Shown here: one piece after another, positions 45,050 to 55,088 of the stretch
How the letters are laid out: every line of letters begins with the position of its first letter
Position numbering within the stretch: the first letter of the stretch is position 1
Source of the DNA: GCA-2697345 sp045565015
GTDB lineage: Bacteria > Pseudomonadota > Alphaproteobacteria > Rhodobacterales > Rhodobacteraceae
DNA: 64,000 bases
Assembly (NCBI GenBank): GCA_045565015.1
Contig: JBJLGD010000033.1
Coordinates: 1 to 64,000 of the forward strand
Direction of reading: 5' to 3'
Translations under genes and position numbers: made by a program
Notes under the pieces: generated by a model
What the model saw: only the letters and a program-made list of their open reading frames with translations
The model's database searches: none
Told to the model about the DNA's origin: nothing

Positions 45050-46270
45050 TTATTTTCGATTATTTCTTGTCGCCAACAACCTAAGTCGCAAGGCATTAAG
45101 TTTTATAAAACCGGCCGCATCCTTTTGATCATAAGCACCAGCATCGTCCTCGAAGGTAACGTGATCTTCAGAATAGAGCGAGTACTCTGACCAACGACTG
45201 ATTGTTCGGGCTACACCCTTATATATTTTTAATCTCACAGTACCCGAAACATATTCTTGGCTTTTATCAATCGCCGCCTGTAGCATTTCCCTTTCCGGGC
45301 TAAACCAAAAACCATTATAGATCAATTCAGCATATTGCGGCATCAATTGGTCTTTTAAGTGGGCCGCGCCTCGATCTAAGGTAATTTGTTCAATCCCTCG
45401 ATGAGCTTCCAAAAGGATTGTTCCACCCGGAGTTTCATAAACGCCACGGGATTTCATACCTATAAAACGGCCCTCAACTAAATCTAAACGACCGATGCCA
45501 TGCCTACCCCCAATAATATTCAACTGCGCAAGTAAAGTGGCAGGTGACAATTTTTCCCCGTTTATAGAAACTGCATCTCCCTTAGAAAAACCAACTTCAA
45601 CAAATTCAGGTTGATCGACAGCATCCTCTGGTGAAGACGTCCGCTGATATATATACTCTGGAGCCTCAACCGCAGGATCCTCCAAAACTTTGCCTTCGGA
45701 GGACGTATGTAGCAAGTTTGCATCCACTGAGAAGGGCGCGTCACCTCTCTTATCTTTTGCAATTGGTATCTGATGCTTTTCAGCAAACTCTATAAGTTTT
45801 GTTCGACTTGAGAGGTTCCATTCTCGCCACGGAGCAATAACTTTAATTTCTGGGTCAAGTGCGTAGGCAGATAACTCAAATCGAACTTGATCATTTCCCT
45901 TTCCAGTTGCTCCATGCGCAATAGCATCAGCACCGACCTCTCTTGCAATTTCTATTAATCTTTTGGAGATGAGTGGTCTGGCTATAGAAGTTCCCAAAAG
46001 GTAAAGCCCCTCGTAAACTGCATTCGCTCTAAACATCGGAAATACAAAATCTCTTACAAACTCTTCTCTAATATCTTCGATATGAATGTTTTTCGGTTTT
46101 ATGCCTAAAAGCTCAGCTTTTTTACGAGCCGGTTCTAATTCTTCTCCTTGACCCAGATCAGCTGTAAATGTGACCACTTCACATCCATATTCAATTTGAA
46201 GCCATTTCAAAATAATCGAGGTATCCAACCCTCCAGAATAAGCAAGAACAACTTTTTTTGGTTTAGACAT
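45050..46270 (-). CDS. argG: Argininosuccinate synthase
   Basis: ArgG ligates citrulline and aspartate with ATP in arginine synthesis. The protein is 406 residues from ATG 46270, which has GGAG 7 bases upstream; an ATG at 46288 is less likely. Motifs: PP-loop VLAYSGGLDTSI (about 8-19), HGATGKGNDQVRFE near 116, GIGRLDLVEGRFIGMKSRGV near 260. The full enzyme appears intact. No argH is adjacent. Confidence 0.96.
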   Translation of the reverse strand: MSKPKKVVLAYSGGLDTSIILKWLQIEYGCEVVTFTADLGQGEELEPARKKAELLGIKPKNIHIEDIREEFVRDFVFPMFRANAVYEGLYLLGTSIARPLISKRLIEIAREVGADAIAHGATGKGNDQVRFELSAYALDPEIKVIAPWREWNLSSRTKLIEFAEKHQIPIAKDKRGDAPFSVDANLLHTSSEGKVLEDPAVEAPEYIYQRTSSPEDAVDQPEFVEVGFSKGDAVSINGEKLSPATLLAQLNIIGGRHGIGRLDLVEGRFIGMKSRGVYETPGGTILLEAHRGIEQITLDRGAAHLKDQLMPQYAELIYNGFWFSPEREMLQAAIDKSQEYVSGTVRLKIYKGVARTISRWSEYSLYSEDHVTFEDDAGAYDQKDAAGFIKLNALRLRLLATRNNRK

Positions 46271-46372
46271 AGTCATACTCCATGACATTTAACGATAAGT
46301 TATTCGATATCTTTAGGTAGGCCCAAACGCAAGATAGCAGTAGAAAATTGTAGTATTAAAAAAATTTAATAA

Positions 46373-46708
46373 TTATTTATATTCTGTTCTGCAACGATAT
46401 TCTGTCTTGTAGTCTACGATAACTTTTTCCTGTACACGACTATTTGCTTGGCTATTTCCACCAATTATTGCTCCTAAGACAGTCATAGCTTTTTTACCCT
46501 TACCTTTACCAAATTGGTTACCGACTACCCCACCAACTGCAGCGCCTGCTACAACTTCCCCAGACGAGGTCGGTCTATCTAAAATACCATAAATTGGAAC
46601 CTTAACATCTCCACAAACTTTTACTGGCTTTAATAAAACAGCAGGTCCAGTCACAGATTGGCACCCAGAGATTATAAGAAGACTAATTATTATAAAAATT
46701 TGTTTCAT
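46373..46708 (-). CDS. Glycine-zipper lipoprotein (17-kDa antigen-like)
   Basis: This 111-residue lipoprotein has a signal peptide with lipobox LIISGC (Cys16). A glycine-zipper segment, VVAGAAVGGVVGNQFGKGKG, spans about residues 52-71 and continues as VLGAIIGG. The C-terminal region contains VDYKTEYRC. The pattern matches the Rickettsia 17-kDa surface antigen / glycine-zipper 2TM family of outer-membrane lipoproteins. The role is probably structural. It stands alone between argG and a Nudix gene. Confidence 0.88.
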   Translation of the reverse strand: MKQIFIIISLLIISGCQSVTGPAVLLKPVKVCGDVKVPIYGILDRPTSSGEVVAGAAVGGVVGNQFGKGKGKKAMTVLGAIIGGNSQANSRVQEKVIVDYKTEYRCRTEYK

Positions 46709-46747
46709 TGTGTTTTTCCTAATAGATAAATATGCATATTTTTATTC

Positions 46748-47188
46748 TTACAACCTAAAACAACTTTGAACAAATGATTTATCGCCCTCACCTATCAAGT
46801 TTTTGATAACGTCTTTTGCAGACATAAAAAAAGCAAAATGTCCTGGTTCGGTCGGTTCACTTTTTTTGATAACAGGTTTTGCCAAAAAAATGTGACAGAT
46901 TTTTTCTGCCCATAAAGAATATTCAGCCATATAGGTAAATCGTCTATATGTACCAAGCTTCTTGGGGTTAGAAATTATCCAACCAGTTTCCTCGGTAACT
47001 TCCCGATAAAGTGCCTGTAGGTATTGTTCGCCGATCTCCACTCCTCCGCCTGGAAGCTGTATTTCTTCTTGAGGCACACGTTGAACAGTTACAAGAAGTT
47101 TATTAACTCGCGGCAATACGACATATACACTTGGGCGCCTTATATAAGCTTTACCTACTAAAAAAGGTTCTCCAAAACGCCTTATCAT
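46748..47188 (-). CDS. Nudix hydrolase
   Basis: This 146-residue enzyme carries the Nudix box GGGVEIGEQYLQALYREVTEETGW, cited here by its ends, at about residues 46-69 with the REVTEE metal-binding core. It hydrolyses a nucleoside diphosphate linked to another group; the specific substrate cannot be inferred. The N-terminal part VYVVLPRVNKLLVTVQRV is the usual beta-strand pair. It diverges from hslO with a 97-base spacer. Confidence 0.88.
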   Translation of the reverse strand: MIRRFGEPFLVGKAYIRRPSVYVVLPRVNKLLVTVQRVPQEEIQLPGGGVEIGEQYLQALYREVTEETGWIISNPKKLGTYRRFTYMAEYSLWAEKICHIFLAKPVIKKSEPTEPGHFAFFMSAKDVIKNLIGEGDKSFVQSCFRL

Positions 47189-47285
47189 AATAATTACTCA
47201 CTAATATCTAAAACCTGTTTTAGACTATATTGCTGATTTCTTCCGAATTCTATATTCAATCCTAATAATACAAGGAAACTAAAAA

Positions 47286-48254
47286 GTGACAAAAAATATA
47301 TCTGAAGAAAACATAGTTCTTCCTTTTCAATTAGAAAACTCTAATGTTCGAGGAAGGTTTGGTAGACTAGGGAGAGTTTTAGATAAGATCCTAGATCAGC
47401 ACAATTATCCTAAACCTGTGGAAGCACTAATTACAGAAGCGTCTATTATTACTGCCCTAATAGGGCAAATGCTCAAATTAGACTGGAAACTGTCTCTTCA
47501 AATTCGCGGGAGCGGCCCGATCCGTCTAATTGCTACAGATTATTATGGGCCAACTAGAAATAAAGACTCTGCAAATATTCGCGCATACGCAAGCTTTGAT
47601 AAAGAGAGGATAGATCCCAACATTGACCCCTTTGGCCAAATCGGCGATGGATATTTTGCAGTAATTATTAATCAAGGTTCAAAAAAAACACCTTATCAAG
47701 GTATAACACCCTTATCAGGGAAATCACTCTCTGACTGTGCTGAAAATTATTTTTTTCAATCTGAACAAATTCCCACAAGGTTTAAAGTATCATATGGGCA
47801 AAACCTTTTTTCTAGCAATGAACATGTCTGGCGTGCCGGTGGTATTATGCTACAACATTTGCCGAGCTCCTCGAATGAACTTGATAATTTAGATCGAGAA
47901 AACTCAACTTCTAAAATTAAAGATGTTAAAGATATAGAAAAAGAAAATTGGTCTAGAGTTAATATACTTCTGGATACTGTTGACGATCTTGAGCTTATAG
48001 GCCCCAACTATTCAAAGGAGTTAGTTTTATTTCGTTTGTTTAATGAAGAAAACCCCCAAACATATAACCCTGAGAGTGTTTATTTTGGTTGTACATGTTC
48101 AGAAGAAAAGGTTCGTCAAAGTATGTCTATCTATTCAAAAAAAGAGATAAAGCATATGACTAACGAGGATGGATTTTTAACTGCAGACTGTCAGTTTTGT
48201 GGAATGCATTATAGGCTAGAGCCAGGAACTTTAGGATTTGAGGCTAAAAAATAG
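47286..48254 (+). CDS. hslO: Redox-regulated chaperone Hsp33
   Basis: A cytoplasmic holdase of 322 residues activated by oxidation. The N-terminal chaperone domain is followed by a C-terminal zinc switch with four cysteines as FGCTC near 267-271 and CQFC near 301-304; both pairs are intact. It includes QIRGSGPIRLIATDYYG near 72 and NRD-like dimer regions. The start is GTG 47286. Its stop codon overlaps the GTG of the CoA pyrophosphatase gene by 1 base. Confidence 0.95.
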   Translation: MTKNISEENIVLPFQLENSNVRGRFGRLGRVLDKILDQHNYPKPVEALITEASIITALIGQMLKLDWKLSLQIRGSGPIRLIATDYYGPTRNKDSANIRAYASFDKERIDPNIDPFGQIGDGYFAVIINQGSKKTPYQGITPLSGKSLSDCAENYFFQSEQIPTRFKVSYGQNLFSSNEHVWRAGGIMLQHLPSSSNELDNLDRENSTSKIKDVKDIEKENWSRVNILLDTVDDLELIGPNYSKELVLFRLFNEENPQTYNPESVYFGCTCSEEKVRQSMSIYSKKEIKHMTNEDGFLTADCQFCGMHYRLEPGTLGFEAKK

Positions 48255-48856
48255 TGGAATTAAAAAATAGTAATTTGATCAGTATTTTTAAACGTAAAGT
48301 ATTCGATAGTCGAAAACCTTCCTCCGATTTTGATCTCAATTTAGATTTCAAGGATCGATTTAGAGGACCTTTTACACCCGCTGCTGTATTAATTTTAATA
48401 AGTGAAATAGATAAAACCCTGTGTGTTACACTGACGAAAAGATCATCTAAGTTAAAAAACCATCCATCCCAGATATCGTTTCCAGGCGGCAAAAGAGATG
48501 AAGCTGATAAATCACTTGAAGAAACAGCATTACGAGAGACTCATGAAGAAATAGGTCTCCCCGCAAATCTAGTGGAAGTTATTGGACATTTGCCTGATCA
48601 TAAAACAGTAACAGGTTTTCAAGTAAAACCATATGTAGGGTTAGTGGGTAAAGATTTTGAGTTAAAGATAAATTTTGATGAGGTTGAGGAAGTATTCACT
48701 GTTCCGTTAAATCATATTATTAATTTAAATAATTTTATAATAGAATCTAGAGAATGGCAGAACAAGACACGTTTTTATTATACAGTCCCTTACGGGCCAC
48801 ATTATATTTGGGGAGCAACCGCTAGAATAGCGCGTTCATTAGCAGAAATTTTTTAA
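48254..48856 (+). CDS. CoA pyrophosphatase-type Nudix hydrolase (NudL family)
   Basis: A 200-residue Nudix enzyme of the UPF0035/NudL group: TKRSSKLKNHPSQISFPGGK immediately before the Nudix box (residues 76-98, core RETHEEIGLP). That NPSQISFPGG-type extension is the mark of enzymes that cleave coenzyme A to phosphopantetheine and 3',5'-ADP. The start is GTG, with 1-base overlap of hslO, and a CCA-adding enzyme follows after 1 base, so the three are one unit. Confidence 0.9.
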   Translation: MELKNSNLISIFKRKVFDSRKPSSDFDLNLDFKDRFRGPFTPAAVLILISEIDKTLCVTLTKRSSKLKNHPSQISFPGGKRDEADKSLEETALRETHEEIGLPANLVEVIGHLPDHKTVTGFQVKPYVGLVGKDFELKINFDEVEEVFTVPLNHIINLNNFIIESREWQNKTRFYYTVPYGPHYIWGATARIARSLAEIF

Positions 48857-48857
48857 A

Positions 48858-50015
48858 GTGAATGACAAGATTAAAAAATCCTTAATTAACCAAACAGCAA
48901 AAAAATTATTTAAAGTTTTTGCTGAAAGCGGTTACGATATTTACTTCGTTGGTGGCTGTGTTCGAGACTGCTTGCTGAGTTTACCAATCAAAGATATTGA
49001 TTTAGCCACTACTGCGCTCCCCTCTGAAATTATAAAGGTTGCAAAAGAGAATGGATTAAAAGCTATTAAAACCGGTTTTCAGTTTGGAACAATAACCTTA
49101 ATATATGAAAAAGTTCAATATCAAGTAACTACATTCAGAAAGGACGTTGAAACTGATGGTAGAAGAGCAATTGTTACTTTTTCTAAAAGTATAACCACAG
49201 ACGCTTCACGTAGGGACTTAACAATAAATGCATTATACGCTGATATAGATGGGACTATTGTAGATCCCTTGAATGTTATTAAAGACTTAAAAAGCAGGAA
49301 AATAAAATTTATTGGTAATCCACAACAACGCATTCTTGAAGATCATTTAAGAATTCTTAGGTTTTTTAGGTTTTTGGCCTGGTTTCGAAAAGGAAACACA
49401 GAAATTGACCCTGAAAGTCTAAAGGCATGTATCAGTCTGAAAGAAAAACTTATAACTCTCTCAGGAGAGCGTACTGGGGAAGAAATGAAAAAGATTTTAT
49501 CAGCTCCTAATCCAGTAAAAACTTTGGAGTTAATGGCACGAACGGGAATACTTCAACTCGTCATACCTAACGCAAAGTTATGTCAGCTGCACACTCTTAT
49601 AAAGTTTGAGAAACAGTCTAAATGCCCAATAAAGTGGACGACGCGTATCGCGTTAATGACAAATTCAAAATTAAAAACAATCTGGAAACTTTCAAACGTT
49701 GAGCATAAACTAGTCACTAGACTTCAGAAATTAAAACAAAGCGACGATAGCATAGAAAAAATTGCTTACTTGTATGGAAAAGACATATCTTTCCAGTACG
49801 GTATTATAAGGTCAGTAATATCAAAAGATAATCTAAAAAATATAGATATCAGAGTAACACTAGGGGTCAATTCTGTTTTTCCAGTCACCGCAAAAGATTT
49901 AACTGAAAACTACCAAGGTCCTGCATTAGGAAAAATGCTAAAAAAACTTCAAGATATATGGATAGACTCTGACTTCTCGTTAACTAAAAGGGATCTATTA
50001 AAAATAAAACCTTAA
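48858..50015 (+). CDS. cca: CCA-adding tRNA nucleotidyltransferase (class II poly-A polymerase family)
   Basis: This 385-residue enzyme adds or repairs the 3' CCA of tRNA. It has the class II nucleotidyltransferase motif YFVGGCVRDCLLSLPIKDID with the catalytic DxD (about 29-48), FGTITLIYEKVQYQVTTFRKD, DASRRDLTINALY near 114, and RILEDHLRILRFFRFLAWF near 155. The start is GTG. Its order, CoA pyrophosphatase-cca-ABC exporter, is common in Alphaproteobacteria. Confidence 0.92.
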   Translation: MNDKIKKSLINQTAKKLFKVFAESGYDIYFVGGCVRDCLLSLPIKDIDLATTALPSEIIKVAKENGLKAIKTGFQFGTITLIYEKVQYQVTTFRKDVETDGRRAIVTFSKSITTDASRRDLTINALYADIDGTIVDPLNVIKDLKSRKIKFIGNPQQRILEDHLRILRFFRFLAWFRKGNTEIDPESLKACISLKEKLITLSGERTGEEMKKILSAPNPVKTLELMARTGILQLVIPNAKLCQLHTLIKFEKQSKCPIKWTTRIALMTNSKLKTIWKLSNVEHKLVTRLQKLKQSDDSIEKIAYLYGKDISFQYGIIRSVISKDNLKNIDIRVTLGVNSVFPVTAKDLTENYQGPALGKMLKKLQDIWIDSDFSLTKRDLLKIKP

Positions 50016-50103
50016 TATCTGTATTGTATATTTTTAATTACTCTTGATTATGTACAAAAATTTCTATTTCTTTTAATTTAGATCAGAGTGAAGAACCAAA
50101 AAC

Positions 50104-51948
50104 TTGTATTTTTTTAAACTAATAAATGCCTTTCAACCAGCCTCCGGGCCTCCGCCCAATACGATTTTTGCATTTTTCCGTTGGGCACTATCCGGTTCGT
50201 GGTTCATATTAAGTCTAGCATTTATAATTTCTGCATTAGCTGGAGTTTTGGAAGTTCTCACAGCTTTATTATTAGGGTCATTAGTAGATAAAGCCGTAAA
50301 CACAGGACCAAACCTTTTCTTTACGGATCAAGTAATTTTTATAATAATATTTATCTCGTTTTTTATTATTATACGACCAATTGCATTTGGACTGGCCTCA
50401 GCTGCAAATGCAATATTTGTTACACCAAATATAAATCCACTTACCTTGTCACGTCTTCATAGATGGACGATGGGGCAATCCGTAACTTTTTTTGATGATG
50501 ATTTTGCAGGTCGTATTGCTCAAAAACAAATGCAAACTTCCCGAGCACTTACAGATGTAATAACTGAGATAGTAAACGTTGGAGCATTCTCTTTAGCTTC
50601 ACTTGTCGGCTCAGCCCTTTTACTAACAACGATAGATCTAAGGATGTCTGGTATTCTAATTGTATGGTTATGTTTATATTTTATATTAATTAAAGCTTTT
50701 TTACCTAGAATTCGTAGACAGTCTGCAGAACGTGCTGGCGCCCGAGCTAATGTATCTGGACAAGTAGTTGATACAATAACAAATATCAAAACAGTAAAGT
50801 TATTTTCACACGCAGACTATGAAGATCGAGTTGCCCTTAAATCAATGGAAATTTTTCGAAAAAAAGCTGTTTCATTTGGAACCACTTCCGCTATCTTCAG
50901 ATTTTGTTTGATGACAATTGCTGGTACTCTTCCAGTAGTATTAATTGGAGGAACAACCTATCTGTGGGTAAATGATAATGCTTCAATAGGTGACATAGCA
51001 GCCTCGGGTGCAGTAGCTATAAGGATAGCTCAAATGACTGGATGGGTTAGCTTCACTTTAATGACTATCTACGCTAATATCGGAGAAGTCGAAGATGGTA
51101 TCAAAACCTTAACACCCTCACACACTCTTATTAACCACAAACAGGCTACTCCATTATCAGTAATTAATGGTCAAATCAAAATTCAAAATGTTTCATTTAC
51201 TTACGGAAAAAAAGCCAATGGATTAACAGATATATCCTTAACCGTAAAAAAAGGTGAAAAGCTTGGCGTTGTTGGCGCCTCTGGAGCCGGAAAATCTACC
51301 TTAGTAGCTTTGTTGCTAAGGCTATATGATACCGAAGCCGGTAATATCTTTATAGATGAACAAGATATTAAAAAGGTAACTCAAGAAACCTTACGGCGAA
51401 ATATTGGGTTTGTTACCCAAGAAACAGCTATGTTTAATAGATCAGCTCGAGATAATATTCTTTACGGTAGACCTGGCGCGACAGAGAAAGAATTAATCGA
51501 AGCCTCAAGAAGCGCTGAGGCTCACGATTTCATTCTTGGGCTTAAAGATTACGAGGGACGTATCGGGTATGATGCTTTTCTAGGGGAACGAGGAGTTCGC
51601 CTATCAGGAGGTCAACGGCAAAGGATAGCAGTAGCGAGAGCCATTTTAAAAAATGCTCCTATACTTATTCTTGATGAAGCAACAAGTGCCCTTGATAGTG
51701 AAATTGAAGCATCTATTCAGACAGCACTCCATCGAGCAATGCAAGGAAAAACAGTCATTGCGATAGCACATCGCTTATCAACAATTTCAACTATGGATAG
51801 GATAATTGTTCTGGAAGAAGGGAAAATAGTAGAAGAGGGAACTCACGATAATTTATTGAACCAGGACAGTCTCTATTCAAAATTTTGGAAAAGGCAATCA
51901 GGTGGATTCACTGATAGTCAAAAAAACCAAATAAGAAATCAAAAATGA
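50104..51948 (+). CDS. ABC exporter, fused membrane and ATPase domains (MsbA-like)
   Basis: A 614-residue half-transporter that dimerises. Six membrane helices lie in residues 25-320, then an ATPase with Walker A GASGAGKST (about 396-404), Q-loop GFVTQETAMFNRS, signature LSGGQRQR near 500, and Walker B ILILDEATSAL. Substrate unknown; relatives export lipids, drugs or peptides. The start is assigned to TTG 50104 because the preceding in-frame codons hit a stop at 50089 and the family N-terminus (FQPASGPPPNT) begins soon after; an ATG at 50126 is in another frame. Confidence 0.88.
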   Translation: MYFFKLINAFQPASGPPPNTIFAFFRWALSGSWFILSLAFIISALAGVLEVLTALLLGSLVDKAVNTGPNLFFTDQVIFIIIFISFFIIIRPIAFGLASAANAIFVTPNINPLTLSRLHRWTMGQSVTFFDDDFAGRIAQKQMQTSRALTDVITEIVNVGAFSLASLVGSALLLTTIDLRMSGILIVWLCLYFILIKAFLPRIRRQSAERAGARANVSGQVVDTITNIKTVKLFSHADYEDRVALKSMEIFRKKAVSFGTTSAIFRFCLMTIAGTLPVVLIGGTTYLWVNDNASIGDIAASGAVAIRIAQMTGWVSFTLMTIYANIGEVEDGIKTLTPSHTLINHKQATPLSVINGQIKIQNVSFTYGKKANGLTDISLTVKKGEKLGVVGASGAGKSTLVALLLRLYDTEAGNIFIDEQDIKKVTQETLRRNIGFVTQETAMFNRSARDNILYGRPGATEKELIEASRSAEAHDFILGLKDYEGRIGYDAFLGERGVRLSGGQRQRIAVARAILKNAPILILDEATSALDSEIEASIQTALHRAMQGKTVIAIAHRLSTISTMDRIIVLEEGKIVEEGTHDNLLNQDSLYSKFWKRQSGGFTDSQKNQIRNQK

Positions 51949-53144
51949 AAAAGGCTTTTATTGAAGGCATAGATAATAGCGGAGCCGGTATAACTAGTGA
52001 GGGTATTAAGCTACCTGGAGCACTGCCCGGTGAACAGGTTTCTATAAATAATAATATATTAAAAATAATAAAGCCTGCTGAAACGCGTGTGACACCAGTT
52101 TGCAGTCATTATAAAAATTGTGGTGGATGCACAATTCAGCATGCAAAAGCAAGTTTCATAAAGGAATGGAAATTCAATATTATCGGCTCGTCCTTGGCAG
52201 AAAGAGGTATAAAAACAAACATCAGACCAATCCAAACATCAGAAAGTGGATCTCGACGTCGGGCAACCTTTCACGGTATTAAGACAAAAAAAAATGTGAT
52301 TGTTGGTTTCTTCAAAAAAGGTTCACACGAGTTAGTTTCGACAGAGCAGTGTAAACTTGTAGATCCAAGAATTATCTCAAAATATCCACTTTTTAGAGAG
52401 ATCACAAAAATCGGGGCTACCAGGAAATCAGTTATCAACATCGTTACGACATTAACTTCCTCAGGTCTTGATTTAAATGTACTCAATGGGAAGATTTTAG
52501 ATGTTAAAACTAAAGGTCAGATTTCAGTTCTCTGTGAAGCTTTCAAAATTGCGCGTATAACATGGAACGGTGATTTATTAGCGCAATTCTCACCCCCAAC
52601 TATAATATTCAATAAATTAGCTGTGCCAATTGAACCTGAAACTTTTCTTCAGGCAACAGAGCAGGGTCAAGAAGCGTTGATAAAAAACGTTTTGGATTCC
52701 GTTAAGGGAGCAAGTAATGTGATAGATCTTTTTTCTGGTTGTGGAACTTTTTCATTACCAATAGCGAAATATGCAAAAATTTTAGCTGTCGATAAGTCAG
52801 AAAATATGCTTTCGATAATTACCAATGCATGGCGTAAAAATCACGGTTTAAAAGAGATTGTGTGTCGTGCTCAAGACTTATTCAAAAACCCCATTTTAAA
52901 AGATGAATTGAAATTATTCGATACAGTTATTATTGACCCACCTAGATCTGGTGCAGAAGTTCAAATCAATGAGATTGCTACTTCAAGCATAGCTCGTGTG
53001 TCATCGGTTTCTTGTAATCCAAGAACTTTTTCTCGAGATGCCAGGATACTTATTGACGGTGGCTTTACTCTTGATTGGGTTCAGCCAATTGATCAATTTT
53101 TATGGTCTGCACACATTGAAATTGTGTCTCAGTTTTCTCGTTAA
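51945..53144 (+). CDS. TrmA/RlmD-family RNA (uracil-5-)-methyltransferase
   Basis: This 399-residue SAM-dependent methyltransferase makes 5-methyluridine, probably in 23S rRNA. An N-terminal TRAM-like domain is followed by an iron-sulfur motif CSHYKNCGGC (about 50-59), then the SAM motif VIDLFSGCGTFSLP near 258, IIDPPRSGAEV near 327 and the catalytic cysteine in VSCNPRTFSRDA near 348. ATGA overlap with the exporter gene. Which uridine is modified is not clear from the sequence. Confidence 0.9.
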   Translation: MKKAFIEGIDNSGAGITSEGIKLPGALPGEQVSINNNILKIIKPAETRVTPVCSHYKNCGGCTIQHAKASFIKEWKFNIIGSSLAERGIKTNIRPIQTSESGSRRRATFHGIKTKKNVIVGFFKKGSHELVSTEQCKLVDPRIISKYPLFREITKIGATRKSVINIVTTLTSSGLDLNVLNGKILDVKTKGQISVLCEAFKIARITWNGDLLAQFSPPTIIFNKLAVPIEPETFLQATEQGQEALIKNVLDSVKGASNVIDLFSGCGTFSLPIAKYAKILAVDKSENMLSIITNAWRKNHGLKEIVCRAQDLFKNPILKDELKLFDTVIIDPPRSGAEVQINEIATSSIARVSSVSCNPRTFSRDARILIDGGFTLDWVQPIDQFLWSAHIEIVSQFSR

Positions 53145-53165
53145 AGTAGTTTCAAATTGCTTTTT

Positions 53166-55070
53166 CTATTTACCTAAAAGCTCAATGACTTTGGCTTTAA
53201 TATGCGTAGAGCTAAGACACGCGGTATCATACATTTCTTCAGGTGTAGCTTGATCAATGAAAAAATCTGGAAAAGTCATTGATCTATACTTTAGGCCAGT
53301 ATCAAAGATTCCTTTTTCAAAAAGAAATTGGGCTACATGGCTGCCAAACCCTCCGATTACACCTTCTTCTATTGTGATTAAAGCCTCATGATTCCTGGCG
53401 ATATCAAAGATCAGTTTTTCATCTAAAGGTTTAGCGAAGCGAGCATCAACTATTGTAACTTTTATATCTAAATCTCTAAGTTCCTCAGCCGCTTTTTGAA
53501 CTTCAAATAGCCTGGCTCCAAACGATAGAATAGCAATATTATTACCTTGGGATATTAATCTACCCTTACCAATTTCAATACTTTCTTCGAAATCTGGTAG
53601 CTCTACACCTAGACCGCTACCACGAGGAAATCGTACTGCGCTCGGTTGGTCATTTATATCTACTGTTGTTGATATCATTTTCATTAGTTCTGCTTCATCA
53701 GAAGGAGCCATGACAATCATACCTGGGAGATTTGTCATAAAAGAAATATCAAATGCTCCAGCATGTGTTGCCCCATCTTCTCCAACAAATCCAGCTCTAT
53801 CGATAATAAATCTAACTGGCAAACTTTGAATGGCAACATCATGCACGACTTGATCATAGCCACGTTGCAAAAATGTTGAATAGATCGCACAATATGGTTT
53901 CATTCCAGCTGACGCCAAACCTGCAGAATATGTAACAGCATGCTGTTCAGCAATTCCGACATCAAAACATCGGCTTGGGAAGCTTTTATTAAATAAATCT
54001 AATCCCGTTCCATCTGGCATTGCTGCGTTAATAGCTACTATTTTATCATCTTTTTTTGCTGCCTCTATTAACGCATTAGAGAAAATACTGGTATATGTGG
54101 GAGCATTTGATACTTTTTTTTCAGCTTTTCCAGTTACCACATCAAACTTTGATATAGCGTGCCCTTTATCAATAGACTTTTCTGCGGGTGGATAACCTTT
54201 ACCTTTTTTTGTGATAATATGTATCAATGTAGGTCCATCGGCGCGATCTTTTAGCGTACGTAATACCTCAAGAAGCTGCTCTAAGTTATGCCCATCGATA
54301 GGCCCTAAATATGAAAAGCCAAATTCTTCGAATAATGTTCCTCCTACAGCAAAACCTTTTAAAGCATCTTTCGCTCTCTTTGCTCCCTCTTGGAATGGCT
54401 CAGGTAGAAACGATACGGCTCCCTTGGCAACCGATTTCAACTCTTGAAAGGGCTGCCCGCTATATAACCTAGTAAGATAGGAGGACATCGCTCCAACAGG
54501 GGGCGCAATCGACATATCATTATCATTTAGAACTACAAAAAGTCGTTTTTTTAAGTGCCCAGCATTATTCATGGCTTCATAAGCCATACCCGCACTCATT
54601 GCCCCATCGCCAATTACAGCGATACAATCTCCTATATTAGCTTTTGAATTTTCACTTAGATCTTTTGCTACAGCCATCCCTAATGCTGCTGAAATAGAAG
54701 TTGAGCTATGTGCTGTTCCAAAGGGATCGTAAATACTTTCTGATCTTTTAGTAAAACCGCTTATTCCACCTTTTCTTCTAAGAGTATCCATACGATCTCT
54801 TCGTCCAGTTAAGATTTTATGAGGGTAGCTTTGATGACTTACATCCCAAATCAATTTATCTTTCGGGGTATCAAATGTTGCGTGCAAGGCAACTGTAAGT
54901 TCAATTACCCCAAGTCCAGCGCCAAGATGTCCACCAGTTCGAGCAACTGTCGCAATAGTCTCTTCTCTTAATTCACGCGTTAATATCTTGAGCTCTCGAT
55001 CAGACAATTTTTTAAGATCTGACGGATCATTTATTAAGTCAAGATAAGGCGTTTCAAGTTTTTTTTTCAT
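53166..55070 (-). CDS. dxs: 1-deoxy-D-xylulose-5-phosphate synthase
   Basis: A TPP enzyme of 634 residues, first step of the MEP isoprenoid pathway. Motifs: GHLGAGLGVIELTVALH (about 45-61), GDGAMSAGMAYEAMNNAG (TPP/Mg site, near 151), and in the transketolase domain DVGIAEQHAVTYSAGLA, with the Glu near 370, and DRAGFVGEDGATHAGAFD near 425. It lies 18 bases downstream of ispA in a xseB-ispA-dxs operon. Confidence 0.97.
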   Translation of the reverse strand: MKKKLETPYLDLINDPSDLKKLSDRELKILTRELREETIATVARTGGHLGAGLGVIELTVALHATFDTPKDKLIWDVSHQSYPHKILTGRRDRMDTLRRKGGISGFTKRSESIYDPFGTAHSSTSISAALGMAVAKDLSENSKANIGDCIAVIGDGAMSAGMAYEAMNNAGHLKKRLFVVLNDNDMSIAPPVGAMSSYLTRLYSGQPFQELKSVAKGAVSFLPEPFQEGAKRAKDALKGFAVGGTLFEEFGFSYLGPIDGHNLEQLLEVLRTLKDRADGPTLIHIITKKGKGYPPAEKSIDKGHAISKFDVVTGKAEKKVSNAPTYTSIFSNALIEAAKKDDKIVAINAAMPDGTGLDLFNKSFPSRCFDVGIAEQHAVTYSAGLASAGMKPYCAIYSTFLQRGYDQVVHDVAIQSLPVRFIIDRAGFVGEDGATHAGAFDISFMTNLPGMIVMAPSDEAELMKMISTTVDINDQPSAVRFPRGSGLGVELPDFEESIEIGKGRLISQGNNIAILSFGARLFEVQKAAEELRDLDIKVTIVDARFAKPLDEKLIFDIARNHEALITIEEGVIGGFGSHVAQFLFEKGIFDTGLKYRSMTFPDFFIDQATPEEMYDTACLSSTHIKAKVIELLGK

Positions 55071-55088
55071 AAAGGCTTTTCCAAATCC